64,000 bases of DNA from PWND01 sp964614525. Its GTDB lineage: Bacteria; Bacteroidota; Bacteroidia; Bacteroidales; UBA7960. The translations under genes were made by a program, and so were the position numbers. This document shows positions 36,947 through 46,508 of this stretch, one piece after another. Each line of letters starts with the position of its first letter. Positions within the stretch are counted from its first letter, which is position 1. Location of the stretch: NCBI GenBank assembly GCA_964614525.1, contig CAZTPA010000001.1:62001-126000 (forward strand), given 5' to 3'. The notes under the pieces are model-generated. The model ran no database searches. It had not been told where the DNA came from and worked only from the letters and a program-made list of their open reading frames with translations.

Positions 36947-38107
36947 ATGAAATCATTAATTAAATTTTTAGCTTTATTTAGTTTGGTCGCAATGATAGGA
37001 CTATACTCATGCGACAAAGATGACGACACTAATGGCGAACCTCTGACCGCCGAACAGGCGAAACAGGAAATTTCCGAGGCAAATGATGAGATTATTCAAA
37101 ATTTTGAAGGTATGACAAGTGCTTCCGGAATGAAAACAATGATGTATCTCATGGTTGACCTGAATATGATGGAAATGGAGAAACTTTTTCAAGTGACATC
37201 TCAGGCAATGTCTCCCAACAATCTCCTCCGGTTTACTGTTAATCCGGTTGGAAATAAATTTTTCAAGCCAACCGATAATAAGGAAAATTCATTCTTCACA
37301 CCGGGTATTTACGAATATGACTATATTGAAGAGGCATTTATCAAGATTAGTGAGCATCCGGAAGACCTGTTTACAGTTTATTTTCCGGCTGATCAAACAG
37401 CTTATGATGCACAAGACAACAATGCTATTGCTGATTTGACAACTTTCGAAACAGAAACTTTTACTTTCTTCGATGAATATGAAGGTTATTATGATGAGCA
37501 AATACCAGTTGCTATAGATTTTAACCTAAAAATTGATGATGTATTAGTATTGGATTTTAGCTTCGCAGCTACCTGGATTATAAATGAATATGAAGATGGT
37601 GTTTATCCCACATCACTAGCTGTATCAGTTACAGATGATCCATATTCTATGTCAGTATCATGGAGTGGTAGTGGAGATAATTACACAGCTGAAGCAAGCA
37701 TAAAGGATAATAATATCATATTGGCAGGCGCTGACATTAGCGTAATACTCACTAATCAATCATTTGAAGATTCTCCTGAAAAAATCAGCGGTTATCTTAT
37801 TATTGCTCCGATAAAAGCAGATGGATACATTAATTTATATGCTGCTGAACAGGCAGCAGAAGAAGATCCTCCAAATGTTGATTTAATGAATGAAAACATA
37901 AGTGTGGATCTTTATCAAACAGAACTAAATCAGAAATTGGGAACTCTTGAAGCAAAGATATTCATGTATGATGACAGTCAGGAAATTGAACCGGTTATTG
38001 TATTTGAAGATGGCTCATGGGAAAAACTTGAAGTATTATTTGAAGATGTTGAAGCATACTTTGAAGATTTCTTCTCAGATATATTTCCTGATGAGGAACC
38101 TCAATAA
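36947..38107 (+). CDS. Putative lipoprotein of unknown function
   Basis: A 386-residue protein with a lipoprotein signal: MKSLIKFLALFSLVAMIGLYSC, Cys23 after LYS, followed by the acidic DKDDD stretch common in exported Bacteroidota lipoproteins. The rest is acidic and alternates helices near the N-terminus (EEQAK-type region, EIIQNFEGMTSASGMKTMM, 40-80) with strand-rich sequence (200-340), ending in a very acidic tail (EDVEAYFEDFFSDIFPDEEPQ). No known domain was recognised. It stands alone between a divergent promoter region and its own terminator. Confidence 0.85.
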   Translation: MKSLIKFLALFSLVAMIGLYSCDKDDDTNGEPLTAEQAKQEISEANDEIIQNFEGMTSASGMKTMMYLMVDLNMMEMEKLFQVTSQAMSPNNLLRFTVNPVGNKFFKPTDNKENSFFTPGIYEYDYIEEAFIKISEHPEDLFTVYFPADQTAYDAQDNNAIADLTTFETETFTFFDEYEGYYDEQIPVAIDFNLKIDDVLVLDFSFAATWIINEYEDGVYPTSLAVSVTDDPYSMSVSWSGSGDNYTAEASIKDNNIILAGADISVILTNQSFEDSPEKISGYLIIAPIKADGYINLYAAEQAAEEDPPNVDLMNENISVDLYQTELNQKLGTLEAKIFMYDDSQEIEPVIVFEDGSWEKLEVLFEDVEAYFEDFFSDIFPDEEPQ

Positions 38108-38126
38108 AATAGCACAACATAGAGAA

Positions 38127-38159
38127 TTAAAAAGGCTGCCTTATATGCAGCCTTTTTAA
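38127..38159 (+). terminator. Terminator after the lipoprotein gene
   Basis: Thirteen-base perfect arms (38127-38139 and 38147-38159) centred on GGCTGC/GCAGCC, with A-run before and T-run after and a 7-nt loop. It lies 20 nt past the stop codon. Confidence 0.88.
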
Positions 38160-38185
38160 TTTATACACTAATATTCAAAGCTTTT

Positions 38186-38216
38186 TTAATACCTATAAAA
38201 TAGTTTATTATTTTTG
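38186..38216 (+). promoter_or_regulatory. Possible purB promoter
   Basis: TATTTTTG at 38209-38216 fits the -7 box, with a TTA at 38186-38188 20 nt upstream as a partial -33. It sits between the preceding terminator and the purB ATG at 38231. Confidence 0.42.
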
Positions 38217-38230
38217 TCAAAATTTAAAAC

Positions 38231-39595
38231 ATGAACAACCAGGAAATTTATTCAATTTCTCCCATTGACGGCCGTTATTCAAGAAGCACCCAAAGGCTTA
38301 GAGAGTTTTTTTCAGAAGGAGCACTCATTAAATACAGAGTATTAATTGAAATAGAATATTTTGTTGCATTATACAATTTGCCAATATCAGAACTCAGTGA
38401 ATTAAGCGACAGTGATATTGAAAAAATAAAAGATATTGAAAAAAACTTTTCCGGCAAGGATGCTCAAAGAGTTAAAGAAATTGAAAAATCTACTAATCAC
38501 GACATTAAAGCTGTTGAGTATTTTATAAAAGAAAAATTTGAAGAGCTCGGCTTGGCAAATTATAAAGAATGGGTTCATTTTGGACTCACATCTCAGGATA
38601 TTAATAATACAGCCTTTCCATTAATGCTTAAAGATTCTGTTTTTTTAGAAGTTTTGCCGGCTATTGAAAATGTGCTCGATAAATTAGAAGAACTTTCTGA
38701 GGAATATAAAAACCAATCAATGTTGGCTTATACCCATGGACAAGCTGCATCACCCACAAAATTGGGAAAAGAACTTTATGTCTTTTTCGAAAGAATTGAA
38801 AACCAAACCGAACAATTAAAAAACATGTATTTTCCCGCTAAGTTTGGTGGTGCTACAGGTAATTTTAATGCTCATGCTGTTGCATTTCCTGAAGTTGACT
38901 GGGTAAAATTTGCAAATAATTTAGTTGAAAATTCGCTAGGGCTTAGGAGATCTAAAGTAACTACACAAATTGAACATTATGATAATCTAGCGGCCATTTT
39001 CGATTGCCTGAAAAGGATATGTACTATCATTATAGATCTCAACAGAGATATGTGGACATACATTTCTAAAGACTATTTTAAACAAAAAATTAGCAAAAAT
39101 GAAGTTGGATCCTCAGCGATGCCGCATAAAGTAAATCCTATTGATTTTGAAAATTCTGAAGGAAATATGGGTATTGCTATCGCGTTATTTGAACACCTGT
39201 CTGCAAAGCTGCCTATATCAAGACTTCAAAGAGATTTAACAGATTCAACTGTTTTGAGAAACATTGGAGTTCCCATTGCGCATATGATTATCTCACTTAA
39301 GGCTTCGCTTAAAGGACTTGAGAAATTGATGCTAAACAAAAAAGCCCTGGATGATGATTTAGATTCTAATCCCATGGTTATAGCCGAAGCTATTCAAACT
39401 GTTTTGAGAAAGATAAACTACCCAAAACCTTATGAAAAATTAAAAGAACTCACAAGAACAAACAAAAGTATCTCATTACAAGATTTGTATAGTTTTATTG
39501 ATTCTTTAGATATTGAGAATAAATACAAAGAAAAATTAAAAGCACTAAATCCACATAATTATACAGGTTATGATTTGGATAGTCTGTTAAAATAA
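38231..39595 (+). CDS. purB: Adenylosuccinate lyase
   Basis: PurB cleaves SAICAR and adenylosuccinate, releasing fumarate, in purine synthesis. The 454-residue protein is of the Escherichia coli type: ISPIDGRYSRSTQRLREFFSE start, THGQAASPTKLGKE with the catalytic His region, and the family signature GSSAMPHKVNPIDFEN. Length is as expected. It follows the terminator of the lipoprotein gene and has a probable promoter of its own. An ABC exporter gene begins 53 nt downstream. Confidence 0.97.
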   Translation: MNNQEIYSISPIDGRYSRSTQRLREFFSEGALIKYRVLIEIEYFVALYNLPISELSELSDSDIEKIKDIEKNFSGKDAQRVKEIEKSTNHDIKAVEYFIKEKFEELGLANYKEWVHFGLTSQDINNTAFPLMLKDSVFLEVLPAIENVLDKLEELSEEYKNQSMLAYTHGQAASPTKLGKELYVFFERIENQTEQLKNMYFPAKFGGATGNFNAHAVAFPEVDWVKFANNLVENSLGLRRSKVTTQIEHYDNLAAIFDCLKRICTIIIDLNRDMWTYISKDYFKQKISKNEVGSSAMPHKVNPIDFENSEGNMGIAIALFEHLSAKLPISRLQRDLTDSTVLRNIGVPIAHMIISLKASLKGLEKLMLNKKALDDDLDSNPMVIAEAIQTVLRKINYPKPYEKLKELTRTNKSISLQDLYSFIDSLDIENKYKEKLKALNPHNYTGYDLDSLLK

Positions 39596-39648
39596 AAGAA
39601 GCTCGTTGAATATCATTTTTTTATAATAATTACACCAAAAAATTACAA

Positions 39649-41469
39649 GTGAAAAATATCTGGAAAGTTGTTAAGTATATAGGGCCATATTATCGAAGAG
39701 TATTATTACATATTTTTTTCACATTTGCCGGTACTGTTTTTTCATTATTCTCAATTGGAATGCTAATTCCATTTTTGGGGATACTATTTGGAACACAAGA
39801 AATGGTTTATGAAAGTGTTGATTTCAGCTTTAGCATTGAGTCAATAAAAACAATCTTCAATTATCATATCAGTAGCCTGATGATTAATTATGGCAACATA
39901 AATACACTTCTAATTATAAGTGGAGTCATGATTGTTGGAAGTTTGTTTAAAAACGGCTTCATGTATTTGGCGATGTATCATCTTGCTCCAATACGTAATG
40001 GTGTTGTAAGAGATATAAGAAACGCACTTTACTCAAAAACGCTGGTTCTGCCATTATCATACTATTCAAATGAAAGAAAAGGAGATCTTATTTCAAGAAT
40101 GACAAATGATGTTCATCAAATAGAATGGAGCATTATAAGTTCGCTTGAAATGATTTTCCGAGAACCCATAACTATTATAGTTTATCTCGGCAGTTTGCTT
40201 GTTATAAGCCCGAAGCTTACACTTTTCGTTGTTGTTTTATTGCCATTTAGTGGTTATATAATTGGCAAAGTTGGCAAAAACTTAAAAAAATCTTCCACAA
40301 TAGGACAAAGACATCTTGGTTCTATAATAACAATGATGGAAGAAACATTAACAGGCCTAAGAATTATAAAAGCATTTAACGCTGAAAATAAAACTAATCA
40401 AAAGTTCAAAAACCTGAACAGTCAATACACAAGTGTAATGAATAAAATATACCGGAGAAAATATCTTGCAAGGCCTTTGGTGGAAATTTTAGGAACAATT
40501 GTAGTGGTAATTATCATGATTTATGGCGCAACAATGGTTTTAGGAGAATCAGGTTCTCTTTCCTCTCAGGCATTTATAGGATATTTATTAATTTTTTCAC
40601 AAATCCTAAATCCGGCAAAATCATTTTCCCAAGCATATTATAATATCCAAAGAGGATTGGCCTCTGCCGAAAGAACAGAAGAAATATTAGAAGCCAATAT
40701 CAGTATTACAGAAAAACCGGATGCCCTTCCTATAAATGATTTTAAAGATAAGATTGAATTCAAAAATGTATATTTCAAATATGAAAATGATTGGGTTCTG
40801 AATAATATTAATCTTGAAATTCCTAAAGGAAAAACTATTGCACTTGTTGGTCAGTCGGGAGGCGGTAAATCTACAATGGTAGATCTTATCCCCCGCCTGT
40901 ATGAAGTTACAAAAGGGAATTTATTGATTGATGGACAAGATATTAGAGATTTAAGAATAAAAGACCTTCGCTCTTTAATGGGAAATGTAAATCAGCAAGC
41001 CATTCTCTTTAATGATACTTTTTATAATAATATAGCCTTTGGAGACAATAATGCGAGCGAAAAAGACATAATAAATGCAGCAAAAATCGCAAATGCGCAT
41101 GAATTTATTATTCGCACTGAGAATGGTTATGAATCTAATGTTGGTGACATGGGCAGCAAACTTAGCGGCGGCCAGAAACAAAGACTGGTGATTGCGAGAG
41201 CCATTTTAAGAAATCCACCAATACTAATACTTGATGAAGCAACTTCTGCTCTCGATACAGAAAGTGAAAAACAAGTGCAGGATGCTTTAACTAAAGTTAT
41301 GGAAAACCGCACATCAATAGTTATTGCTCACAGGCTATCCACGGTAGTTAGTGCCGATTTGATTTGTGTTATACATGAAGGAGAAATTGTAGAAAAAGGC
41401 AAACATGACGAACTTATCGAACTCAAAGGTTTTTACCACAGACTACATAGTTTGCAAATGTTTTCTTAA
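39649..41469 (+). CDS. ABC exporter, MsbA-like (fused membrane and ATPase domains)
   Basis: A 606-residue half-transporter with six membrane helices (about 15-320) and an ATPase domain (about 365-600): Walker A GQSGGGKST, signature LSGGQKQR, Walker B ILILDEATSALD and the H-loop IVIAHRLST. Such homodimers flip lipids (MsbA moves lipid A) or export drugs. No peptidase or toxin-specific domain is present. Translation starts with GTG at 39649; no better ATG lies near, and the residues KNIWKVVKYIGPYY immediately precede the first helix as usual. Whether it is the true MsbA cannot be settled from sequence alone. Confidence 0.93.
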   Translation: MKNIWKVVKYIGPYYRRVLLHIFFTFAGTVFSLFSIGMLIPFLGILFGTQEMVYESVDFSFSIESIKTIFNYHISSLMINYGNINTLLIISGVMIVGSLFKNGFMYLAMYHLAPIRNGVVRDIRNALYSKTLVLPLSYYSNERKGDLISRMTNDVHQIEWSIISSLEMIFREPITIIVYLGSLLVISPKLTLFVVVLLPFSGYIIGKVGKNLKKSSTIGQRHLGSIITMMEETLTGLRIIKAFNAENKTNQKFKNLNSQYTSVMNKIYRRKYLARPLVEILGTIVVVIIMIYGATMVLGESGSLSSQAFIGYLLIFSQILNPAKSFSQAYYNIQRGLASAERTEEILEANISITEKPDALPINDFKDKIEFKNVYFKYENDWVLNNINLEIPKGKTIALVGQSGGGKSTMVDLIPRLYEVTKGNLLIDGQDIRDLRIKDLRSLMGNVNQQAILFNDTFYNNIAFGDNNASEKDIINAAKIANAHEFIIRTENGYESNVGDMGSKLSGGQKQRLVIARAILRNPPILILDEATSALDTESEKQVQDALTKVMENRTSIVIAHRLSTVVSADLICVIHEGEIVEKGKHDELIELKGFYHRLHSLQMFS

Positions 41470-41580
41470 TTAAATTAAATAAAAATTAATAAAATAATAA
41501 AGAACTTATTCAATAATAACTAATTTTACAAGCCGAAAATAATATTTTTAGAATACACTTTCTTAATAAAAAATTTGCAC

Positions 41581-42171
41581 ATGGATTTAAGCATTATATT
41601 AGCAATATCAGGAAAAAGTGGACTTTATAAAGTCATAACACAAACAAAAACAGGAGTAATCGTTGAATCGATTGAAGACGGAAAGAAGATTCCCGTATTT
41701 GCAAATGATCGATCCAGCTCTCTGGAAGATATTAGTGTTTTTACTGTTGAAGAAGACCTTCCGTTAAAAGAAGTTTTTAAAAAGATTTATGAAAAAGAAG
41801 ATGGCGGAAAAGCAATAGACCACAAAGCAAATAAAAATGATTTAATTAAGTATTTTGAATCTGTATTACCAGACTATGATAAAGATAGAGTTTATTATTC
41901 CGACATGAAAAAGGTAATCATGTGGTATAATCTTCTTGTTGATAATAAAATGATGGATTTTAGTGAAGAAGAAAAAGAGGAAAAAGAAAAAGATTCGTCA
42001 GATAAGGCTGAGGGTGAAACTAAGGAAAAAACTTCAGCTTCAAAGGATAAGCAAAAAGCAAAACCTAAGCCAAAGCCTAAAACTACTACTCAAAAGTCTA
42101 AAACACAAAAAGCTCAACCTGCTAAATCAGCCGGAACAAAAAACAGAAGCATTGGAACAAAACAAAAATAA
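41581..42171 (+). CDS. DUF5606 family protein
   Basis: A small soluble protein common in Bacteroidota. The first 130 residues carry the family pattern: ISGKSGLYKVITQTKTGVIVES, then GKKIPVFAND, LEDISVFT and a helical part with DYDKDRVYYSDMKKVIMWYNLL. The last 65 residues are a lysine-rich, low-complexity tail with KPKPKPK and many Ser/Thr. I start at the ATG at 41581; a TTG six bases earlier is also in frame but less likely. Function is not known. A terminator follows directly. Confidence 0.88.
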   Translation: MDLSIILAISGKSGLYKVITQTKTGVIVESIEDGKKIPVFANDRSSSLEDISVFTVEEDLPLKEVFKKIYEKEDGGKAIDHKANKNDLIKYFESVLPDYDKDRVYYSDMKKVIMWYNLLVDNKMMDFSEEEKEEKEKDSSDKAEGETKEKTSASKDKQKAKPKPKPKTTTQKSKTQKAQPAKSAGTKNRSIGTKQK

Positions 42172-42186
42172 GATTTAAACAAAATG

Positions 42187-42212
42187 AAAGTCCGTTATCG
42201 GACTTTTTTTTT
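42187..42212 (+). terminator. Terminator between the DUF5606 gene and pyrD
   Basis: AAAGTCCG (42187-42194) and CGGACTTT (42199-42206) form a perfect stem with a TTAT loop, followed by a T-run. It stops 6 nt before the pyrD start, so pyrD needs its own promoter or relies on read-through. Confidence 0.85.
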
Positions 42213-42218
42213 ATCAAA

Positions 42219-43262
42219 ATGATATACAAAAATATAATACGGCCTATATTATTTTGCTTCTCTCCGGAAAGCATACATCATTTTGTAAGTATCTCTCTTA
42301 AAATTTTATTTGCTTTTCCGGGAATAAGCTATCTGTTTCAAAAAATCTTTACTATAAAAGATAAAAAACTTGAACGCGAGCTTTTTGGACTTAAATTTCC
42401 CAATCCTGTTGGTTTTGCAGCCGGTTTTGATAAAAAAGCAGATTTATATAATCATTTAAGAAATTTCGGATTCGGATATGTTGAGATTGGAACAGTAACC
42501 CCAAAACCACAAAGTGGAAATCCTAAACCCAGACTATTTCGTCTGAAAAAAGACAAGGCTTTAATAAACCGAATGGGCTTTAATAACCCGGGAATAGAAA
42601 CTTTTGCCAAAAATCTTAAAAAGAACAATCCAAAAATTATTATTGGAGGTAATATTGGAAAAAATACAATTACAGCAAACGAAAAAGCAATAGACGACTA
42701 TTGCTTATGTTTTAATACTTTATATGATTACGTAGATTATTTTGCAATTAACGTAAGTTGCCCAAACATTAAAGATCTAAACAAACTTGCAGACAAAGAA
42801 TCATTACTTGAAATATTGCTCGCTCTTCAAGTAATTAATCAGGCGAAAATCAAACCAAAACCAATGCTTCTTAAAATTTCTCCCGACCTAAGTGAAGCTC
42901 AACTGGATGACACTATAGAAGTTGTGAAGCAAGCAAAATTTGACGGTATAATAGCAACAAATACAACAACAAGTCGTGACAACTTGATAACACAAAAATC
43001 AAAAACTGAAGCAATAGGAAGCGGAGGTTTAAGTGGCCTGCCGCTCAAAGATAAATCAAGCAAAGTTATATCCTATATTTATAATAAAACCAATGGTACA
43101 ATCCCAATAATAGGAGTTGGTGGTATTCACTCTCCAAAAGACGCATTAGAAAAATTAGAAGCAGGTGCAACACTAATTCAACTTTATACCGGCTTCATAT
43201 ATGAGGGACCTGCTCTTGCAAAAAAAATTAACAAAGCTATTCTTTTGCATCACAAAAATTAA
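42219..43262 (+). CDS. pyrD: Dihydroorotate dehydrogenase (quinone), class 2
   Basis: PyrD oxidises dihydroorotate to orotate in pyrimidine synthesis and passes electrons to membrane quinone. The 347 residues include the N-terminal amphipathic helix region typical of class 2 enzymes, NPVGFAAGFDKKADL, VEIGTVTPKPQSGNPKPRLFRL, RMGFNNPG, the active-site stretch NVSCPN with the class 2 serine, and GVGGIHSPKDALEKLEAGA near the FMN-phosphate site. Length is typical. The ATG lies just behind the terminator of the upstream gene. Confidence 0.97.
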   Translation: MIYKNIIRPILFCFSPESIHHFVSISLKILFAFPGISYLFQKIFTIKDKKLERELFGLKFPNPVGFAAGFDKKADLYNHLRNFGFGYVEIGTVTPKPQSGNPKPRLFRLKKDKALINRMGFNNPGIETFAKNLKKNNPKIIIGGNIGKNTITANEKAIDDYCLCFNTLYDYVDYFAINVSCPNIKDLNKLADKESLLEILLALQVINQAKIKPKPMLLKISPDLSEAQLDDTIEVVKQAKFDGIIATNTTTSRDNLITQKSKTEAIGSGGLSGLPLKDKSSKVISYIYNKTNGTIPIIGVGGIHSPKDALEKLEAGATLIQLYTGFIYEGPALAKKINKAILLHHKN

Positions 43263-43400
43263 CCTACATTAAAACAACAAACTTTTTTCTTGTTTGTTAT
43301 TCTTTCAGAACTATATTAAAAAATAAGTTTTCAGATTTGCAATGATTAGAAAAACCATTTTTTTTGTATATTTAATAAGAAAATGAAAAATATCTAAAAA

Positions 43401-44642
43401 ATGAAAAAAACAATAGCTATTGTTATATCATTTATCATTAGTTTAGTGTTTTTGTCAATAAATTCTTTTGCGCAAAATAACGGCGATTTCAAGTTTGACA
43501 ATTCATTAAGAAAATATGTAAATATTCCTGTCAAATTTGTCAATAACCTTATAATTGTACCTGTTAGCATTAATAATTATCCGCCAATAAACTTTCTTCT
43601 TGATACGGGTGTAAAAACAACTATTTTGTCAGAACCTCTTTTAATGGACTACCTGCAAGCTGACTCATCGGAAGATGTTGTTATACTGGGACTGGGAGAA
43701 GAGGGCTACATAATTGCAGAAAAGCTTAAAGATATAACATTATCCTTAAAAGGAATTACCGGCGAGAATATGGATATGATAGTTTTACCTGAAGGAGTCA
43801 TCTCATTATCTGAATATTTAGGCTTTCCTGTATATGGTATAATTGGTTATGATTTATTTAAACAATTCCCCGTTAGAATTAGCTATACACACAAATCGAT
43901 TAGAATATATAATAAATCAAATTACAGAATTCCGTGGTGGAGAACTACTGAAATTCCCTTAAAGATTATAAATTCAAAACCTTATCTTAATGCAACTATA
44001 AAGAGCTGGGATGATAAAACAGATACTGTTGAGCTATTAATTGATTTAGGAGCAAGCAGCCCCTTACTCCTAAATGAAGAATATTGTGACTTTTCTGAAA
44101 AGCATATTAGCAGCTATCTTGGAGCCGGAATTAGTGGCAAACTTTTGGGTAAAGAAGGACGAATTAAAAAATTCAGTATTAGTGATATTGAGATAGAAAA
44201 TCCCATTGTAGCATATCCGGAAGAAGATTTTTTGTTTCCTCCCGAAGCCAATATCGCTAAATGGGATGGAATTATTGGTGGAGGCCTGCTAAAGAAATTT
44301 ACTGTTATAATTGACTATTCTGAAGAACTATTGGTTTTAAAAAAGAATTTCAAATTTAAAGCACCCATGCATCCAAATCTTTCAGGTATAGAAGTAATTG
44401 CCGAAGGAATAGGATTTAATAAATTCAAGGTAGAATATGTAAGTCCCGGATCACCTGCAGAAGAGGCTGATATAAGAGCCGGTGATTATATTATTTCAAT
44501 TGATCAATTATCAACTGTACACTCCTCTCTTGATGAAGTAGCTGCAATACTAAATAGTTCTCCAAATACCAGATTAAAGCTAAAGATACAACGCGATGAA
44601 GAAATCCTTACTAAGCAGCTAGTTTTGAAGGCTGGAATATAA
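43401..44642 (+). CDS. Exported retropepsin-like aspartyl protease with C-terminal PDZ domain
   Basis: A 413-residue protein with a signal peptide (about 1-25, ending SFAQ). Two pepsin-like halves follow: the first with NFLLDTGVKTTIL (about 72-84) and the second with LLIDLGASSPLLL (about 213-225), so both lobes supply an Asp-X-Gly motif within one chain. Residues 330-410 form a PDZ domain (VSPGSPAEEADIRAGDYIISID). Proteins of this make-up are common in Bacteroidota and are thought to be periplasmic or surface proteases. The substrate is unknown. It converges with the 5'-nucleotidase gene 9 nt beyond its stop. Confidence 0.88.
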   Translation: MKKTIAIVISFIISLVFLSINSFAQNNGDFKFDNSLRKYVNIPVKFVNNLIIVPVSINNYPPINFLLDTGVKTTILSEPLLMDYLQADSSEDVVILGLGEEGYIIAEKLKDITLSLKGITGENMDMIVLPEGVISLSEYLGFPVYGIIGYDLFKQFPVRISYTHKSIRIYNKSNYRIPWWRTTEIPLKIINSKPYLNATIKSWDDKTDTVELLIDLGASSPLLLNEEYCDFSEKHISSYLGAGISGKLLGKEGRIKKFSISDIEIENPIVAYPEEDFLFPPEANIAKWDGIIGGGLLKKFTVIIDYSEELLVLKKNFKFKAPMHPNLSGIEVIAEGIGFNKFKVEYVSPGSPAEEADIRAGDYIISIDQLSTVHSSLDEVAAILNSSPNTRLKLKIQRDEEILTKQLVLKAGI

Positions 44643-44651
44643 AAAACTCAA

Positions 44652-46415
44652 TTATTTAAACAGGATATCTTTTTCTTTGCTAATTGCAGCATTTACAGTT
44701 TCTGCAGGAATAAGAGACCAATTATTACCAGCTTTCGGATTTATTGTTTTAAGGTTTTCAATATAATCACGAATCTGTTCTCTGATTGTTTTTTCGCCTG
44801 AAAACAGAAGCCTTTCTCTAATTTGTTCACTGTCTAATCCGAGCCCTTTAATAAGATGTCCTCCACCCCCACTTGCTCTATAGCTGTTTAATGCAACCTT
44901 GTACATTTTATCCAAATGAAATGTATCTCCATTTTCCAGAGATAAAATATTTATCCTATCACCAAAAGGCTTTGAAACATCCACAATATATTTAATGCCT
45001 GCTGCTGAGTCAAAATTATAATAAGAATTAGCCAATAATCTTGCTCCGGAAACATCTTCAGGAATTCTGCCTTCTGCATCAAGTTTGTATTTTAACAGAT
45101 AATCATTTTCACTATTTACCTGATTAAACCACAAACCATAGCTATACTCCAGATAATCTTTAACTTCCTGTCCTGACAGCTCTATCATAAACAAATAATT
45201 ATCATAAGGATACCATTTATATAGATCTCTCATACGAACTTCACCTGCTTCGATTGTAGTATTAAAGCTTAATGGAGCAGCAAATGAAATATCAGCATCC
45301 GTATTTTGAATTTGAAGTTGATGTATAAAATCTACATATTTTGAATTACCAAATAAAGCATTTTTTGTATTTATAGATGATGCTGCACTTCCAATGCTTT
45401 TATTAGCATATTCATATACATTTGAAATCTCCTCATTAAATTTTTCCATAAATTGAGAACTTGGCGGTAAGCCGGTAATAGGAAAAATTTCTCCTCTTTT
45501 TGAAAGCAGTTTATAAACATTTCTTGATTCTCTGTCAAAATCTAAATGAGCCACAGCAACACTTTTTCCATAACTTCCGGCACCCAAAACAAGGACAGAA
45601 TCTCCATTGATGTTAACCACCACCGAATCCCTTTCAGTATGATCATGTCCTGAGAAAATCACATCAAAACCTGGTACAAATCTGGCAATATAGGCTGAAG
45701 TATTATCGCTTGGTATTTCAGAGTCAACATCTGGATTGAACTCACCAAAACCGCTGTGAAATAAACCTATTATAACATCAGGATTTTCATTTTCGTTGAT
45801 TTTATCAATCCAAAATTTAGCAGACTCAACCATATCTTCAAACCTCAAATCCTTCCATAAGTTTTCCGGCAGCCAATACTGTACCTCACTTGTGGTTAAA
45901 CCTAATACGGCAATATTTACGCCGCTTTTATTAATCATTCTATATGGCACAAAATATGGTTCGTTTGTTTCTTTGGAAATAACATTGGCTCCCAGCCATG
46001 GAGCATCCATTTGCTTATTTATACTGTTGTATATTTCCGGCCCGGCTTCAATATCATGATTTCCAATAACAGCAGCATCATATTTCATAAAATTCATAAT
46101 ACTTGCAAAAAAATTATTCTTGCTTTTATCAATGAAATTTGAATAATAAGCTGTGGGTTGCCCTTGAATAAAATCTCCGTTTTCAAGCAAAACGATTTTG
46201 TTCGCATTCTGCATTCGCACAGATTCCAAAAGATAGTGAATATTAGCCAAGCCATAACCCAGCGGCATATTATTTACAAAATCATAAGGAAAAACAGTTG
46301 CGTGAATATCTGAGGTTACAATAATTTTTATTTCAATATCTCTGGCTTTAGAAATATCAAAAATTGCAAGAACAATAATGAATGCAAGAAATATTCTTCT
46401 AAAAAAATATATCAT
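44652..46415 (-). CDS. Exported 5'-nucleotidase / 2',3'-cyclic phosphodiesterase family enzyme
   Basis: A 587-residue protein with a signal peptide (about 1-24). The N-terminal metallophosphatase domain (about 25-310) carries IIVTSDIHATVFPYDF, NGDFIQGQP, GNHDIE, LFHSG and FSGHDHTE metal-binding motifs. The C-terminal nucleotidase domain (about 345-560) carries the substrate-binding NSYRASGGGGHL. Such periplasmic enzymes release phosphate from extracellular nucleotides or cyclic nucleotides for salvage. Exact substrate is not determinable. The gene lies between the sigma-factor terminator and the convergent protease gene. Confidence 0.92.
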   Translation of the reverse strand: MIYFFRRIFLAFIIVLAIFDISKARDIEIKIIVTSDIHATVFPYDFVNNMPLGYGLANIHYLLESVRMQNANKIVLLENGDFIQGQPTAYYSNFIDKSKNNFFASIMNFMKYDAAVIGNHDIEAGPEIYNSINKQMDAPWLGANVISKETNEPYFVPYRMINKSGVNIAVLGLTTSEVQYWLPENLWKDLRFEDMVESAKFWIDKINENENPDVIIGLFHSGFGEFNPDVDSEIPSDNTSAYIARFVPGFDVIFSGHDHTERDSVVVNINGDSVLVLGAGSYGKSVAVAHLDFDRESRNVYKLLSKRGEIFPITGLPPSSQFMEKFNEEISNVYEYANKSIGSAASSINTKNALFGNSKYVDFIHQLQIQNTDADISFAAPLSFNTTIEAGEVRMRDLYKWYPYDNYLFMIELSGQEVKDYLEYSYGLWFNQVNSENDYLLKYKLDAEGRIPEDVSGARLLANSYYNFDSAAGIKYIVDVSKPFGDRINILSLENGDTFHLDKMYKVALNSYRASGGGGHLIKGLGLDSEQIRERLLFSGEKTIREQIRDYIENLKTINPKAGNNWSLIPAETVNAAISKEKDILFK

Positions 46416-46472
46416 TTAAAAAACTTTATAAACCAATAATATTAGGTAAAAAAAGATCATATTAACAGATAA

Positions 46473-46501
46473 AAAAAACGTCGGTAATTCCGACGTTTTT
46501 T
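46473..46501 (-). terminator. Terminator of the sigma-factor gene
   Basis: Perfect 12-bp arms (46473-46484 and 46490-46501) built on ACGTCGG/CCGACGT with a 5-nt loop. A-runs and T-runs flank both sides, so it can act on either strand. It is 8 nt past the sigma-factor stop codon. Confidence 0.9.
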
Positions 46502-46508
46502 ATGTTTT